Assembly (NCBI RefSeq): GCF_900111245.1
Contig: NZ_FOGO01000017.1
Coordinates: 1 to 64,000 of the forward strand
Direction of reading: 5' to 3'
DNA from: Streptomyces qinglanensis
GTDB lineage: Bacteria > Actinomycetota > Actinomycetes > Streptomycetales > Streptomycetaceae
DNA: 64,000 nucleotides
The translations under genes and the position numbers were made by a program. Below, in pieces: positions 25,187-33,825 of the stretch. The stretch's first letter is position 1. The number at the start of each line of letters is the position of its first letter. The notes under the pieces are model-generated. The model saw only the letters and a list, made by a program, of their open reading frames with translations, was not told the origin of the DNA and searched no databases.

Positions 25187-26443
25187 ATGAATGAAATAAG
25201 CACAGAGGGCTCCAAGGCTGCGAAGGGCGCCTCGGCCCTCGCCCCGCGGATCCTGGAGCTCGTGGCGTCGGGGCAGGCGTCCTCGCGCGCCGAGCTCGCC
25301 GGTCTGCTCGGCGCCGCCGCCTCCACCGTCTCGCTGGCCGTGAGCCGGCTCGTCGAGCGCGGGCTCATCGCGGAGGAGGGCACCCAGGCATCCACCGGCG
25401 GGCGGCCCCGCAAAGTGCTGCGGCTCGGCGGCACCGACGAGTTCGCCGTCGCCGCCGACCTCGGCGGACGGCACGCGCGCGTCGGCGTGGTGCTGCCCGG
25501 CGGCGGCGTCGCGGGCGTCTCGACCGTTCCGTTCGCCATCGACGAGGGGCCCGAGGCGGCCCTGCCGCGGCTCGCCGAGACCCTGCAGGCACTGGCCGAG
25601 GACCACGGTCCCGGGCTGCGCGGCGTCGGCCTCTCGCTGCCGGGCCCGGTCGACGTCGTCTCGGGCTCGGTCGTCATGCCCGCCCGGATGCCCGGCTGGA
25701 ACCGCTTCCCGATCATCTCCTGGCTGCAGGACCGCTTCGGCGTCCCGGCGGCAGCGGACAACGACGCGAACTGCATGGCGGTCGGCGAGCACACCGTGCG
25801 GCCCGCCGAACACCGGCAGTCGATCACGGTGAAGATCGGCTCCGCCATCGGGGCCGGAGTCATCGCCGACGGCCGCCTCTTCCGAGGCGCCACCGGGGCC
25901 GCCGGCGAGATCACCCACATCCGTGTCGTCGGCGGCGCCGACACCCCCTGCTCCTGCGGCAACACCGGATGCCTGGAGACCGTGGCCTCCGGCGCCGCGC
26001 TGGTCCGCATCCTCCGCGAACGCGGCGCCCGCGTCGACCGTCTGGAGGATGTGGTGCGGCTCGCGACCCACGGCGACCCCGAAGCCACCCGCGCCGTGCG
26101 CAAGGCCGGCGACTACCTGGGCCAGGTCCTCGCCGCCAACGTCAACTTCTTCAACCCGGACGCCGTCTACCTCGGCGGCATCCTCTCCACTCTGGAACCG
26201 TTCGTCGCCGCCGTGCGCAGCCAGCTGTACGAGAGCTGCCACCCGCTGGTCACCGAGCACCTCACCATCGAACGCGTCAGCCTCAGCGCCGACGCCGGGC
26301 TGGTGGGCGCCGGGCAGTTCGCGCTGCAGCGCGCCCTGGCCGACGCTCTGCGCGAGGTCGGCCGCACCGACCTGGCGTCCGGCCACCTCCCCTCCCCCGC
26401 TTCCCCCGCCTCCCCCGCCGCGCCGGACCCCCGCACCCCGTAG
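25187..26443 (+). CDS. ROK-family transcriptional repressor (NagC/XylR type)
   Basis: 418 aa. An N-terminal HTH at about 20-70 (RILELVASGQASSRAELAGLL, STVSLAVSRLVERGLIAEEG) is joined to a ROK domain with DNDANCMAVGEH, KIGSAIGAGVIADG, GEITHI and a complete zinc motif CSCGNTGCLE. Such proteins bind DNA until a sugar ligand releases them. It is divergent from the importer and leads the M81/CutC genes, so it probably controls both sides. ATG 25187 is chosen; the upstream frame crosses the promoter region. Confidence 0.9.
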   Translation: MNEISTEGSKAAKGASALAPRILELVASGQASSRAELAGLLGAAASTVSLAVSRLVERGLIAEEGTQASTGGRPRKVLRLGGTDEFAVAADLGGRHARVGVVLPGGGVAGVSTVPFAIDEGPEAALPRLAETLQALAEDHGPGLRGVGLSLPGPVDVVSGSVVMPARMPGWNRFPIISWLQDRFGVPAAADNDANCMAVGEHTVRPAEHRQSITVKIGSAIGAGVIADGRLFRGATGAAGEITHIRVVGGADTPCSCGNTGCLETVASGAALVRILRERGARVDRLEDVVRLATHGDPEATRAVRKAGDYLGQVLAANVNFFNPDAVYLGGILSTLEPFVAAVRSQLYESCHPLVTEHLTIERVSLSADAGLVGAGQFALQRALADALREVGRTDLASGHLPSPASPASPAAPDPRTP

Positions 26444-26453
26444 GAGAACAGCC

Positions 26454-27977
26454 GTGTCACGCCCCCGCACCCCCGCCGACCGCCCGGTGATCGCAATAGC
26501 CGGACTCGGCATCGAATCCTCCACCTTCTCCCCCGCCCGCACCCGTGCCCCCGCCTTCCACCCCTCGCGCGGCGAGGAGGTGCTCGAGCGCTACCCCTTC
26601 CTGGCGCCGGGCGAAGAGCTGCGCGAGGCCGCCGAGTGGCACGGCGCCCTCGTCGGCAAGTCGCTGCCGGGCGGCACCGTCACAGCCGCCGCCTGGGAGG
26701 AGCTCACGGGCGAACTGATCGAGAGGCTCGCGGCGCTGCCCGAGCCGGACGGCCTCTGGTACGACATCCACGGCGCCATGACCGTCGAGGGCGTCGACGA
26801 CGCCGAGGCCGTGCTGCTGGACCGCATCCGCGCCACGGTCGGCCCCCGCGTGACCGTCTCCACCTCGATGGACCTGCACGGCAACGTCTCGCGTGAACTC
26901 GTCCACCGCAGCGACCTGATCACCTGCTACCGGATGGCGCCCCACGAGGACCACATGGAGACCAAGGAGCGGGCCGTACGCAACCTGGTGGACCTGCTGG
27001 CCTCCGGCGCACCCCGCCCGGCCAAGGCGTGGGTGCCGGTACCGGTGCTGCTGGCCGGCGAGCAGACCTCCACCCGCGTGGAACCCGCCCGGAGCGTGTA
27101 CGCCGCCGTCGAGGAGGTCGAGGCCGCCGACGGCGTCACCGACGCCGCGATCTGGGTCGGCTACGCCTGGGCCGACGAGCCCCGCAACCGCGCCGCCGTC
27201 GTGGTCACCGGCCCGGACGGGGACGCGGTGGCGGCGGGCGCCGAACGGCTCGCCCACGGCTTCTGGGATGCCCGCCACGACTTCGACTTCGTCGCCCCCA
27301 CCGGCACCTTCGACGGCATCCTGGACGAGGCGCTCACCTCCGGCCGGCGCCCGTTCTTCGTCAGCGACACCGGTGACAACCCGACCGCAGGCGGCGCAGG
27401 CGACGTCACCTGGGGCCTGACCCGGCTGCTGGAGCGCCCGGAGTTCCGGCGCGAGGACGGCCCGACGGTGCTCTACGCCTCCGTCCCGGGGCCGGAGGCG
27501 GTCGAGACCGCCGTCGCGGCGGGCGTCGGCGCCACCGTCACCGTCACCGCCGGGGCCGAGGTCGACGACCGGCACGCCGGTCCGGTCACCCTCACCGGCG
27601 TGGTGCACGCCGTCCGGCACGGCGACCGGGACGCCGGGACCGAGGTCGTCATCCGGGTCGGCAGCGTCCACGCGATCCTCACCCGGCTGCGCAAGCCCTA
27701 CCACCACGAGCACGACTTCACCGACCTCGGCCTCGACCCGCGCGGCGCCGACATCGTGATCGTGAAGATCGGCTACCTGGAGCCGGAACTCGCCGAGATG
27801 TCGGCCGGCTGGAAGATGGCGCTCACCCCCGGCGGAGTCGACCAGGACCTGGTGCGCCTGGGCCACCACCGCATCCGCCGCCCGATGTTCCCCTTCGACC
27901 GCGGCATGGCCGACCCCGACCTGCGGGCCCGCCGCATCCCGGCCTCCGACCAGCCGCTGACCGGGGACGACGAGTGA
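26454..27977 (+). CDS. M81-family metallopeptidase (MlrC / microcystinase C-like)
   Basis: 507 aa. The N-terminal M81 domain has the family start GLGIESSTFSP and the putative metal-site motifs YDIHGAM and MDLHGNVS, followed by CYRMAPHEDHMETKERA. The C-terminal domain (DUF1485-like) carries FFVSDTGDNPTAGGAGDVTW. MlrC of Sphingomonas cleaves linearised microcystin products; relatives are common in ABC-importer operons where their substrate is unproven. GTG 26454 follows AGGAGAA by 4 nt, 10 bp after the ROK repressor. The stop overlaps the next start (GTGA). Confidence 0.88.
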   Translation: MSRPRTPADRPVIAIAGLGIESSTFSPARTRAPAFHPSRGEEVLERYPFLAPGEELREAAEWHGALVGKSLPGGTVTAAAWEELTGELIERLAALPEPDGLWYDIHGAMTVEGVDDAEAVLLDRIRATVGPRVTVSTSMDLHGNVSRELVHRSDLITCYRMAPHEDHMETKERAVRNLVDLLASGAPRPAKAWVPVPVLLAGEQTSTRVEPARSVYAAVEEVEAADGVTDAAIWVGYAWADEPRNRAAVVVTGPDGDAVAAGAERLAHGFWDARHDFDFVAPTGTFDGILDEALTSGRRPFFVSDTGDNPTAGGAGDVTWGLTRLLERPEFRREDGPTVLYASVPGPEAVETAVAAGVGATVTVTAGAEVDDRHAGPVTLTGVVHAVRHGDRDAGTEVVIRVGSVHAILTRLRKPYHHEHDFTDLGLDPRGADIVIVKIGYLEPELAEMSAGWKMALTPGGVDQDLVRLGHHRIRRPMFPFDRGMADPDLRARRIPASDQPLTGDDE

Positions 27978-28729
27978 CCGCCGGCCCCGCCCTGGAGATC
28001 GCCGTCACCTCGCCGGCCGGTGCCCGCATCGCACGCGAACACGGCGCCGACCGGGTCGAGCTGTGCACCGGCCTGGAACTGGGCGGCCTCACCCCGTCCG
28101 CCGCGCTCGTCGAGGCCGCCGCCGAAGCGGGCCCGCCGGTGCACGTGCTGGTCCGGTGCCGGCCCGGCGACTTCGTGCACGACGCGGAGGAGGTGGCGCT
28201 GATGGCCGCCGAGGTGCGGTCGGCCGTCGCCTCCGGAGCCGCCGGAGTGGTGATCGGGGCGCTCACCGCCCGCGGCGCCCTTGATGTCCCCGTGCTGGCC
28301 GCGCTCGCCGAGGCCGCACACGCCGCGGACCGGCCGGTGGAGGTCACCCTGCACCGGGCCGTCGACCAGACCGCCGACCCGGTCGCAGCCGCCGCGCTGC
28401 TGCCCGGACTCGGCCTCACCCGGGTCCTCACCTCGGGCGGCGCCGCCACCGCGGCCGAGGGCGCCGGGGTGATCGCCGCGATGGCCGCCGCCGCTGACGG
28501 CGTGGAGGTGATGGCCGGCGGCGGGGTGCGTCCCGGCACCGTCGCGGAGCTCCTCGCCGCGGGCGCCGCCGCCGTCCACCTCTCCGCCAAGACCCGGGCC
28601 GCGCCCCGGCGCGGCGGGAGATGGGTGCCGCTCGGCGCCGCAGGCACCTCGGCCGCGGAGGACGGGCACTTCGTCACCGACCCCGCCCTCGTCGCCGAGG
28701 CCCGGCGGGCACTGGACGCCGCGGGCTGA
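27974..28729 (+). CDS. cutC: CutC-family protein (TIM barrel)
   Basis: 251 aa. Typical CutC stretches are LEIAVTSPAGARIAREHGAD, RVELCTGLELGGLTPS, VHVLVRCRPGDFVHDAEE, VTLHRAVDQTADPV and LTSGGAATAAEGA. The family was named for copper tolerance in E. coli, but that role has been questioned; here it sits in a sugar/peptide scavenging operon with M81 peptidase and ROK proteins, which argues for an enzymatic role on the same substrate. Coupled to the M81 gene by GTGA. Confidence 0.9.
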   Translation: MTAGPALEIAVTSPAGARIAREHGADRVELCTGLELGGLTPSAALVEAAAEAGPPVHVLVRCRPGDFVHDAEEVALMAAEVRSAVASGAAGVVIGALTARGALDVPVLAALAEAAHAADRPVEVTLHRAVDQTADPVAAAALLPGLGLTRVLTSGGAATAAEGAGVIAAMAAAADGVEVMAGGGVRPGTVAELLAAGAAAVHLSAKTRAAPRRGGRWVPLGAAGTSAAEDGHFVTDPALVAEARRALDAAG

Positions 28730-28926
28730 CCTCCGGCCTGCCGGTCCGCGGGCGGCCCTCCGGACCGGAGCGGCCCCCTGCGGCGCGTGGTGGCCGGATA
28801 CGGGCCCCGCGCCCCGGGGCGCCCTCGTGGCTCACTGTCCGCAGCGGAGACCCTGTCCACGGTCCGGGCGACGCTGTCCGAGGGAGAGGCGGGGCGCGTC
28901 GGCCGGATACGGTCGCGGTCGCGTCC

Positions 28927-29814
28927 TCAGCGGCGGCGCGTGGAACGTTCGGGGGCGGCCGTCGTGGCCGGGGGTTCGACAGCCAGCCGGAAGCCGGCTT
29001 CGTCCGGGGTGTCCGGGGCGGGGGTCAGGATGACCGTCTTGCGCAGTGCGTCGCTGTCGCACAGGACGTCGCAGTCCACGGCGACCGGCCCGGCCCCGGG
29101 GTGTTCGACGATCTTGCGGTCCTCCTGGTGGGCGCCCACCGCGCCGGTGGCCCAGAGCTCGGCGAAGCGCTCGCTGCGGGCCGCCAGTTCCCGGACGAGG
29201 CCCGCCAGACGGCGGCTGTCCGGGAAACTTCCGGTCGCGCGGCGGAGGTCGGAGACCACCGCAGCCTCCACCGTCTGCGGGCCGAGCGAGGTCACCGGCC
29301 AGTGCGCCAGGTGCGGGCGGTCGCCTTCGGCGGGGAAGGTGTCACGGGCGAAGTTGCGCAGCCGCGGCGGCTTGCGGTCCGGGGCGCCGAGCAGCGCCGC
29401 CCAAGTGCGGCTCCACCAGATGAGCTGCCAGTCGGCGGCGAACACGGCCGCCGCGGCGTCTCCGAGTCTGCCCAGCGCGCGGCGCAGTCCTGGTGGGACG
29501 TCGTCGGGGACCTCCCCGCCGGTGGGCGGGGCCAGCCCGGCGAGCCGGTGGAGGTGGTCCCGTTCTGCTCCGGTGAGCCGCAGTGCGCGGGCCAGAGCGG
29601 CCGTCGCCTGGGCCGACGGTGTCGTGTACCGGCCCTGCTCCATGCGCACCACGTAGTCGACGGAGACACCGGCCAGTTCGGCCAGCTCCTCACGGCGCAG
29701 CCCGCTGACCCGTCGCCCCTGTCCGTCGGGGAGTCCGGCGTCGCCTGGCGAGACGCGGTCCCGCCAGGCGCGGAGCAGGGGGCCGAGCGTCTCACCAGCT
29801 GTCATGCCGTCCAC
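28927..29814 (-). CDS. XRE-family regulator with MmyB-like ligand domain
   Basis: 295 aa. HTH at about 34-90 (VSGLRREELAELAGVSVDYV, VRMEQGRYTTPSAQATAAL) followed by the MmyB-like domain (FAADWQLIWWSRTWAALLG, NFARDTFP). In Streptomyces this class typically controls an adjacent oxidoreductase; here the divergent neighbour is a VOC-domain protein. Either ATG 29814 or ATG 29805 may be the start. Confidence 0.88.
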   Translation of the reverse strand: MDGMTAGETLGPLLRAWRDRVSPGDAGLPDGQGRRVSGLRREELAELAGVSVDYVVRMEQGRYTTPSAQATAALARALRLTGAERDHLHRLAGLAPPTGGEVPDDVPPGLRRALGRLGDAAAAVFAADWQLIWWSRTWAALLGAPDRKPPRLRNFARDTFPAEGDRPHLAHWPVTSLGPQTVEAAVVSDLRRATGSFPDSRRLAGLVRELAARSERFAELWATGAVGAHQEDRKIVEHPGAGPVAVDCDVLCDSDALRKTVILTPAPDTPDEAGFRLAVEPPATTAAPERSTRRR

Positions 29815-29844
29815 TGTCGCACTCTCCTCCCCCGGGCAGCGGCG

Positions 29845-29859
29845 CTCGACGCCGTCGAG
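29845..29859. promoter_or_regulatory. 7-1-7 inverted repeat between XRE and VOC genes
   Basis: CTCGACG, one base, CGTCGAG. It lies midway in the 116-bp divergent gap and could be the XRE regulator's operator; GC-rich 7-bp arms may also occur by chance. Confidence 0.35.
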
Positions 29860-29930
29860 GGTGGTAGCGCTGTTCCCAGGGAGAGGTCTTCACTGGCGGC
29901 CGCGCCGGGGCTCGACGCACGCTGCCGTCC

Positions 29931-30365
29931 ATGAACTTCGCCCTTCCCCACGACCATGTGGGCATCACCGTGACTCCCGAGAACCTGGAGCCGACCGTCC
30001 GGTGGTACGCGGACCATCTCGGCTTCACGGTCGACCGGCGGTTCGCGGCGCACGGCACGACATTCGTGTTCCTCACTGCCGGCGACGTCAGGATCGAGCT
30101 GCTGTCCGGCGCGTCCGTCCCCGGGCGGCCCCCGGTCACGGACGTGCTGGCCAGCATGGACCCGCAGCGTCTGCACCACTTCTGCCTGGCCGTCCCCGAC
30201 CTGGACGAGGCGGTGTCCCACCTGAGCGACCGCGGGGTCCCGCTGTGCGGCGGCCCCATGGAGATCTCCGCCGTCGGCCGGCGCATCGCCTTCGTCACCG
30301 ACAACCTCGGCACGGTCATCGAACTGTCCGGGCCCGGTACCCGGCCCTCCGGCCGCGAGGACTGA
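29931..30365 (+). CDS. VOC-superfamily protein (glyoxalase/dioxygenase fold)
   Basis: 144 aa with paired betaalphabeta-beta-beta modules: HVGITVTPENLEPTVRWYAD (about 9-28), RIELLSGA, HHFCLAVPDLDEAVSHL (about 80-96), and TVIELSGPG at the end. Candidate metal ligands are His9, Glu in RIELL, His in LHHFC and Glu in VIEL, as in glyoxalase I and extradiol enzymes. Substrate unknown; may be the XRE target. Confidence 0.85.
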   Translation: MNFALPHDHVGITVTPENLEPTVRWYADHLGFTVDRRFAAHGTTFVFLTAGDVRIELLSGASVPGRPPVTDVLASMDPQRLHHFCLAVPDLDEAVSHLSDRGVPLCGGPMEISAVGRRIAFVTDNLGTVIELSGPGTRPSGRED

Positions 30366-30377
30366 ACGGGGGCGCAC

Positions 30378-30437
30378 GCCTGCCCGTCCCCGCCGGGCAG
30401 GCCGGCGCTGCGGCCCGCCCGGCGGGGACGGGCAGGC
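30378..30437 (+). terminator. Long hairpin terminator after the VOC gene
   Basis: A perfect 20-bp stem (GCCTGCCCGTCCCCGCCGGG at 30378-30397 with 30418-30437) around a 20-nt loop, 13 bp after the VOC stop. Confidence 0.85.
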
Positions 30438-30648
30438 CGTTGCACAGCGGGGACAGAATCGGGTGAACAACTCCCCGGCGCGCGCCATCTCAGTGCACGT
30501 ACCGACCAGTGACCCCGGCCACGTCCCGGCTCGCCGGCTGCCACCGCCTCCGCCGACGGCGCGAAACGCCGAGCCGGTCGCTTCCTCACCTTCACCCGCA
30601 CCGCCACCCTCATCTCCTGTCGCAGGCCCGCCGCCCGAGACAGGCTTA

Positions 30649-30675
30649 TTGCATATCAGTTGCACTTACATGCAA
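30649..30675. promoter_or_regulatory. AT-rich TTGCA repeat upstream of tsaD
   Basis: In a GC-rich gap, TTGCATATCAG is followed by TTGCACTTACA and then TGCAA: two direct TTGCA boxes 11 bp apart (one helical turn), and an outer TTGCAT/ATGCAA inverted pair. It lies 26-52 bp before the tsaD start, where a promoter and operator would be. The binding protein is unknown. Confidence 0.55.
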
Positions 30676-30700
30676 GAAAGCCGGATGTGAGGGAGTGGCC

Positions 30701-31777
30701 GTGTCCCGGGGACCGATCGTGCTCGGTATCGAGTCGTCGTGCGACGAGACAGGTGCGGGGATCGTGCGGGACGGGGAACTGCTCGCCCATGTCGTCGCGT
30801 CGAGCATGGACGAGCACGCGCGGTTCGGCGGTGTCGTACCCGAGATCGCGGCCCGCGCGCATCTGCACTCCTTCAACCCCGTGGTCCGGCGGGCACTGGA
30901 CCAGGCGGGGCTGCGGCTGAGTCAGATCGACGCCGTCGCCGTCACCACCGGGCCCGGCCTCTCGGGCGCGCTGCAGGTGGGGCTCGCCGGGGCCAAGAGC
31001 CTCGCCTACGCGGTGGGGGTGCCGCTGTACGGGGTGCACCATCTGGCCGGACACGTCGCGGCGGACACCCTGGAGCACGGGCCGCTGCCCGACCCGTCCG
31101 TCGTGCTGATCGTCTCCGGCGGCCACACCTCGCTGCTCCTGGTCCGGGACCTGGTGCGCGAGCCGATCCTGCACCTCGGCGACACCCTCGACGACGCGGC
31201 CGGTGAATGCTTCGACAAGGTCGCCCGCGTGCTGGGCCTGCCGTATCCGGGCGGTCCGGCCGTCGACCGGGCCGCACGGGAGGGCGATCCGCGGGCGGTG
31301 GCCTTCCCCCGGCCGCTGACACGCCCCGGAGACGACCCGTACGCGTTCTCCTTCTCCGGGCTCAAGACGGCTGCGGCCCGCTGGGCCGAGCAGCACCGCC
31401 TGCGGGGCGAGGAGCCGCCCGTGGCCGACGGGGCCGCCGCCCTGCAGGAGGCTGTCGCGGACGTGCTGACCCGCAAAGCGGTCGCGGCCTGCCGCGCCCA
31501 CGCCGTCGGGACGCTGGTGGTGGTCGGCGGCGTCGCGGCCAACTCCCGGGTCCGGGCCCTGGCGGAGGAGCGCTGCGCCGCGGCCGGCGTCGAACTGCGC
31601 GTTCCGCCGCTGACCCTGTGCACGGACAACGGGGCGATGATCGCAGCCGTCGGCGATCTCCTGGTGCGCTCCGGTGCCGAGCCCGCGCCGCTGGAGGTGT
31701 CCGTCGACCCGTCGGCGCCGCTGGAGTACGCGGCACTGCAGCCGGGCGCTCCGGCCGGTGCCGGGCGGGCGGCGTGA
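30701..31777 (+). CDS. tsaD: TsaD-like tRNA N6-threonylcarbamoyladenosine transferase
   Basis: 358 aa. All family motifs are present: GIESSCDETGAGIV near residue 8, GPGLSGALQVGLAGAKSLAY, the metal-binding HHLAGHVAAD, LIVSGGHTSLLL, GECFDKVARVLGLPYPGGP, FSFSGLKTA, GGVAANSRVR, and LCTDNGAMIAAVG. TsaD transfers threonylcarbamoyl to A37 of ANN-decoding tRNAs with TsaB/TsaE. In Streptomyces the main copy normally lies by tsaE-tsaB-rimI; those are absent here, so this looks like a second copy or a relocated gene. GTG 30701 fits GAGGGA spacing better than GTG 30695. GTGA overlap with the GNAT gene. Confidence 0.9.
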   Translation: MSRGPIVLGIESSCDETGAGIVRDGELLAHVVASSMDEHARFGGVVPEIAARAHLHSFNPVVRRALDQAGLRLSQIDAVAVTTGPGLSGALQVGLAGAKSLAYAVGVPLYGVHHLAGHVAADTLEHGPLPDPSVVLIVSGGHTSLLLVRDLVREPILHLGDTLDDAAGECFDKVARVLGLPYPGGPAVDRAAREGDPRAVAFPRPLTRPGDDPYAFSFSGLKTAAARWAEQHRLRGEEPPVADGAAALQEAVADVLTRKAVAACRAHAVGTLVVVGGVAANSRVRALAEERCAAAGVELRVPPLTLCTDNGAMIAAVGDLLVRSGAEPAPLEVSVDPSAPLEYAALQPGAPAGAGRAA

Positions 31778-32349
31778 CGGCCGCGGGCCTCCGTGTCGTC
31801 CGGGGTGCCGCGCTGCTGGAGCAGGCGGAGGCCCTGCGCCGCGTGTACGTCGAGGCGTTCTGCGCCCCGCCGTGGAACGAGGAGGAGGAGCGGGCCGCGG
31901 AGTTCATGGCCCGGCTGCGGGAGGAGGCGTTCCGGCCGGGGTTCACCGCGGTGACGGCCGGCGCGGAGGGGCGTACGTCCGGCTTCGCCACCGCCCGTAC
32001 GACTCCTGCCCGCCTTCCGGACGGCCGCTGCTATCAGCAGGCGGCCGCAGCGCTGGGCGCGGAGCGTACCGCCGCGTGGCTGTGCGGCGCCCGGGAGGTC
32101 GACGAGCTCGCCGTCCGCACCGCGGCCCGCGGCACCGGCCTCGCCGCCGCGCTGCTGGCCGCGGTGGCGGCGGACGCTCCCGGAGGCCGGGTCTGGCTGC
32201 TGACCTCCGTCAGATCCCCGCGGGCCGTCTCGTTCTACCGCCGTCAGGGCTGGACCCAGGCCACCCACCCCTCCCCCGAGGGCGAAGGTGTCGTCGTCTT
32301 CCTCGGTCCGCGCCATCCCGCCCGGCCCCTCGCCCTCCTGCCCCCGTAG
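31774..32349 (+). CDS. GNAT-family acetyltransferase
   Basis: 191 aa. The GNAT core shows ELAVRTAARGTGLAAALLAAV (motif A, acetyl-CoA pyrophosphate loop RxxGxG/A form: ARGTGL) and SVRSPRAVSFYRRQGW (motif B). Coupled to tsaD by GTGA, which recalls rimI-tsaD linkage, though the sequence is not close to RimI. Substrate unknown. Confidence 0.8.
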   Translation: MTAAGLRVVRGAALLEQAEALRRVYVEAFCAPPWNEEEERAAEFMARLREEAFRPGFTAVTAGAEGRTSGFATARTTPARLPDGRCYQQAAAALGAERTAAWLCGAREVDELAVRTAARGTGLAAALLAAVAADAPGGRVWLLTSVRSPRAVSFYRRQGWTQATHPSPEGEGVVVFLGPRHPARPLALLPP

Positions 32350-32442
32350 CCGCCCGGAGCGCTGCCTTGCACACAGTGCGGCGTGCTCTCCCGGATGTGA
32401 CGGATCCGGAGCCCGGCACCGATGGCGCGGTGCGGCCGCCCC

Positions 32443-33459
32443 TCAGCGGCCTTCCGGATCCTCCAGGAGCCGGAGCGCGGCGGCGGTGTCCAGAGCGGCG
32501 CGGACGAAGGCCAGCTCGGAGGGGCGGTCTCTGGTCGAGGTCCGCCGGATGACGGTGATGCGGCGCCTGATCGGGTCCCGGAAGGGGAAGACGTCGACGT
32601 TCGCCGGCCGCAGCGGCAACGCGAGTTCGGCGACCAGAGTGACGCCCAGTCCCGTCGCCACCATCGCCATCGCCGTGGCCTGCTCGTCGATCTGATGCGC
32701 GATCCGCGGGGTGAAGCCCACGGCCCGGCACACCGCGCACAGGGCGCGCCCGAACTCGGTGTCGGTCCCGGAGGCCACCCAGGAACTCCCGGCCAGGTCC
32801 GCGAGGTCGACGGGGGCGCCCGGGGCCGCGCTGCCCCGGTCCGCGAGCCGCGGCGGGACGGCGGTCGCGGGCGGCTCCTCGGCGGACGCGCCGGGGGCCG
32901 CCGGTGTGCTCAGGGTGCCGCGCGGGGCGACGAGGTAGAGCTGTTCCACGCCGACGAGGGTGCTCTCCAGTGCACCGTCCAGGGCGCCGGAGCCGGGGGC
33001 GGTGGGATAGTCCAGTACGAACGCCAGGTCGAGGTCACCGTCCCGTACGGCGGCCTGGGTCTCCTCCGGTACGACCTCCCGGGTCCTGACGTGCACTCCG
33101 GGGTGGCGTTCGGCGAGGGTGGCCAGCGTGGGCGGCACGAGGGTTCCGGCGAGGGTCGCCAGCACGCCCACGGTCAGGTCGGCGGTGAGGGTCTCCCGCG
33201 CCTGTTCGAGCGCGATCCGGGCGCGCTCCTCGGCAGCCAGGATCTCCTCGGCGTGCTGCGCCAGCACGCGCCCGATCTCCGTCAGCCGGACCCGGCGCCC
33301 GACATGTTCCAGCAGCGGCACATCCACCTCCCGCTCCAGCGCGGCCAACTGCTGGGAGACGGCGGAGGGCGTGTAGTGGAGCGCGGCCGCCGCTTCGGTG
33401 AGGGTGCCGCGCCGGGACAGCTCCCGGAGCATGCGCAGCCGGTTCAGCGAGAGTTCCAT
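32443..33459 (-). CDS. LysR-family transcriptional regulator
   Basis: 338 aa. N-terminal winged HTH at 3-62 (LSNRL-type start LSLNRLRMLRELSRRGTLTE, AALHYTPSAVSQQLAALERE) and a periplasmic-binding-like effector domain. A Pro/Ala-rich insertion of about 40 residues near 190-230 (STPAAPGASAEEPPATAV) interrupts the effector domain and is unusual. Divergent from the M24 hydrolase/DadA pair, its likely targets. Confidence 0.9.
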   Translation of the reverse strand: MELSLNRLRMLRELSRRGTLTEAAAALHYTPSAVSQQLAALEREVDVPLLEHVGRRVRLTEIGRVLAQHAEEILAAEERARIALEQARETLTADLTVGVLATLAGTLVPPTLATLAERHPGVHVRTREVVPEETQAAVRDGDLDLAFVLDYPTAPGSGALDGALESTLVGVEQLYLVAPRGTLSTPAAPGASAEEPPATAVPPRLADRGSAAPGAPVDLADLAGSSWVASGTDTEFGRALCAVCRAVGFTPRIAHQIDEQATAMAMVATGLGVTLVAELALPLRPANVDVFPFRDPIRRRITVIRRTSTRDRPSELAFVRAALDTAAALRLLEDPEGR

Positions 33460-33474
33460 TAACCAAACCTAATG
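33457..33474. promoter_or_regulatory. AT-rich inverted repeat at the lysR start
   Basis: CATTA-N8-TAATG overlaps the lysR start codon and is much AT-richer than its surroundings; a candidate LysR autoregulatory site. Confidence 0.4.
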
Positions 33475-33510
33475 AGATCGCTGAAGGTTTTCGCCATGGA
33501 CGTGAAAGAA

Positions 33511-33538
33511 CGCCGTGCACGAGACTGCGTGCACGGCG
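33511..33538. other. 10-bp hairpin in the lysR/M24 gap
   Basis: CGCCGTGCAC pairs perfectly with GTGCACGGCG across an 8-nt loop. It lies in the untranslated leader of the M24 gene, 290 bp before its start, so it could be an attenuator or the end of a short leader transcript. The rest of the 366-bp gap shows nothing else. Confidence 0.45.
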
Positions 33539-33825
33539 GAAGCCCGGCGGTCGGGCGGATCCCGCCGCAGCAGACCGATTCCACACATCCACCCTTCTCC
33601 GCTCCCGGACCCGCCCCGTCCGCGCCGCCTCGGCGGTGGCAGCGGGACGCCGGGAGCCGCTGGGCCCCGCCCCGGTGCGCTCCCCCGCGCCGGGGCGGGT
33701 ACGACGAGCACGCAACGCGGGCGGCCGGATGCCCCGGAGCCCGCCGTGTCACACGACGACGACCGGTGGGGCACTGCTGCCGGGCGGTCCGCCGAATTCC
33801 CCCACCAGGAAGAGAAGAGGGGCAC

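Noticed and set aside
23014..26103. 1029-aa open frame on the minus strand
   Set aside because: Covers the binding-protein gene in another frame and the ROK repressor antisense; a product of GC bias.
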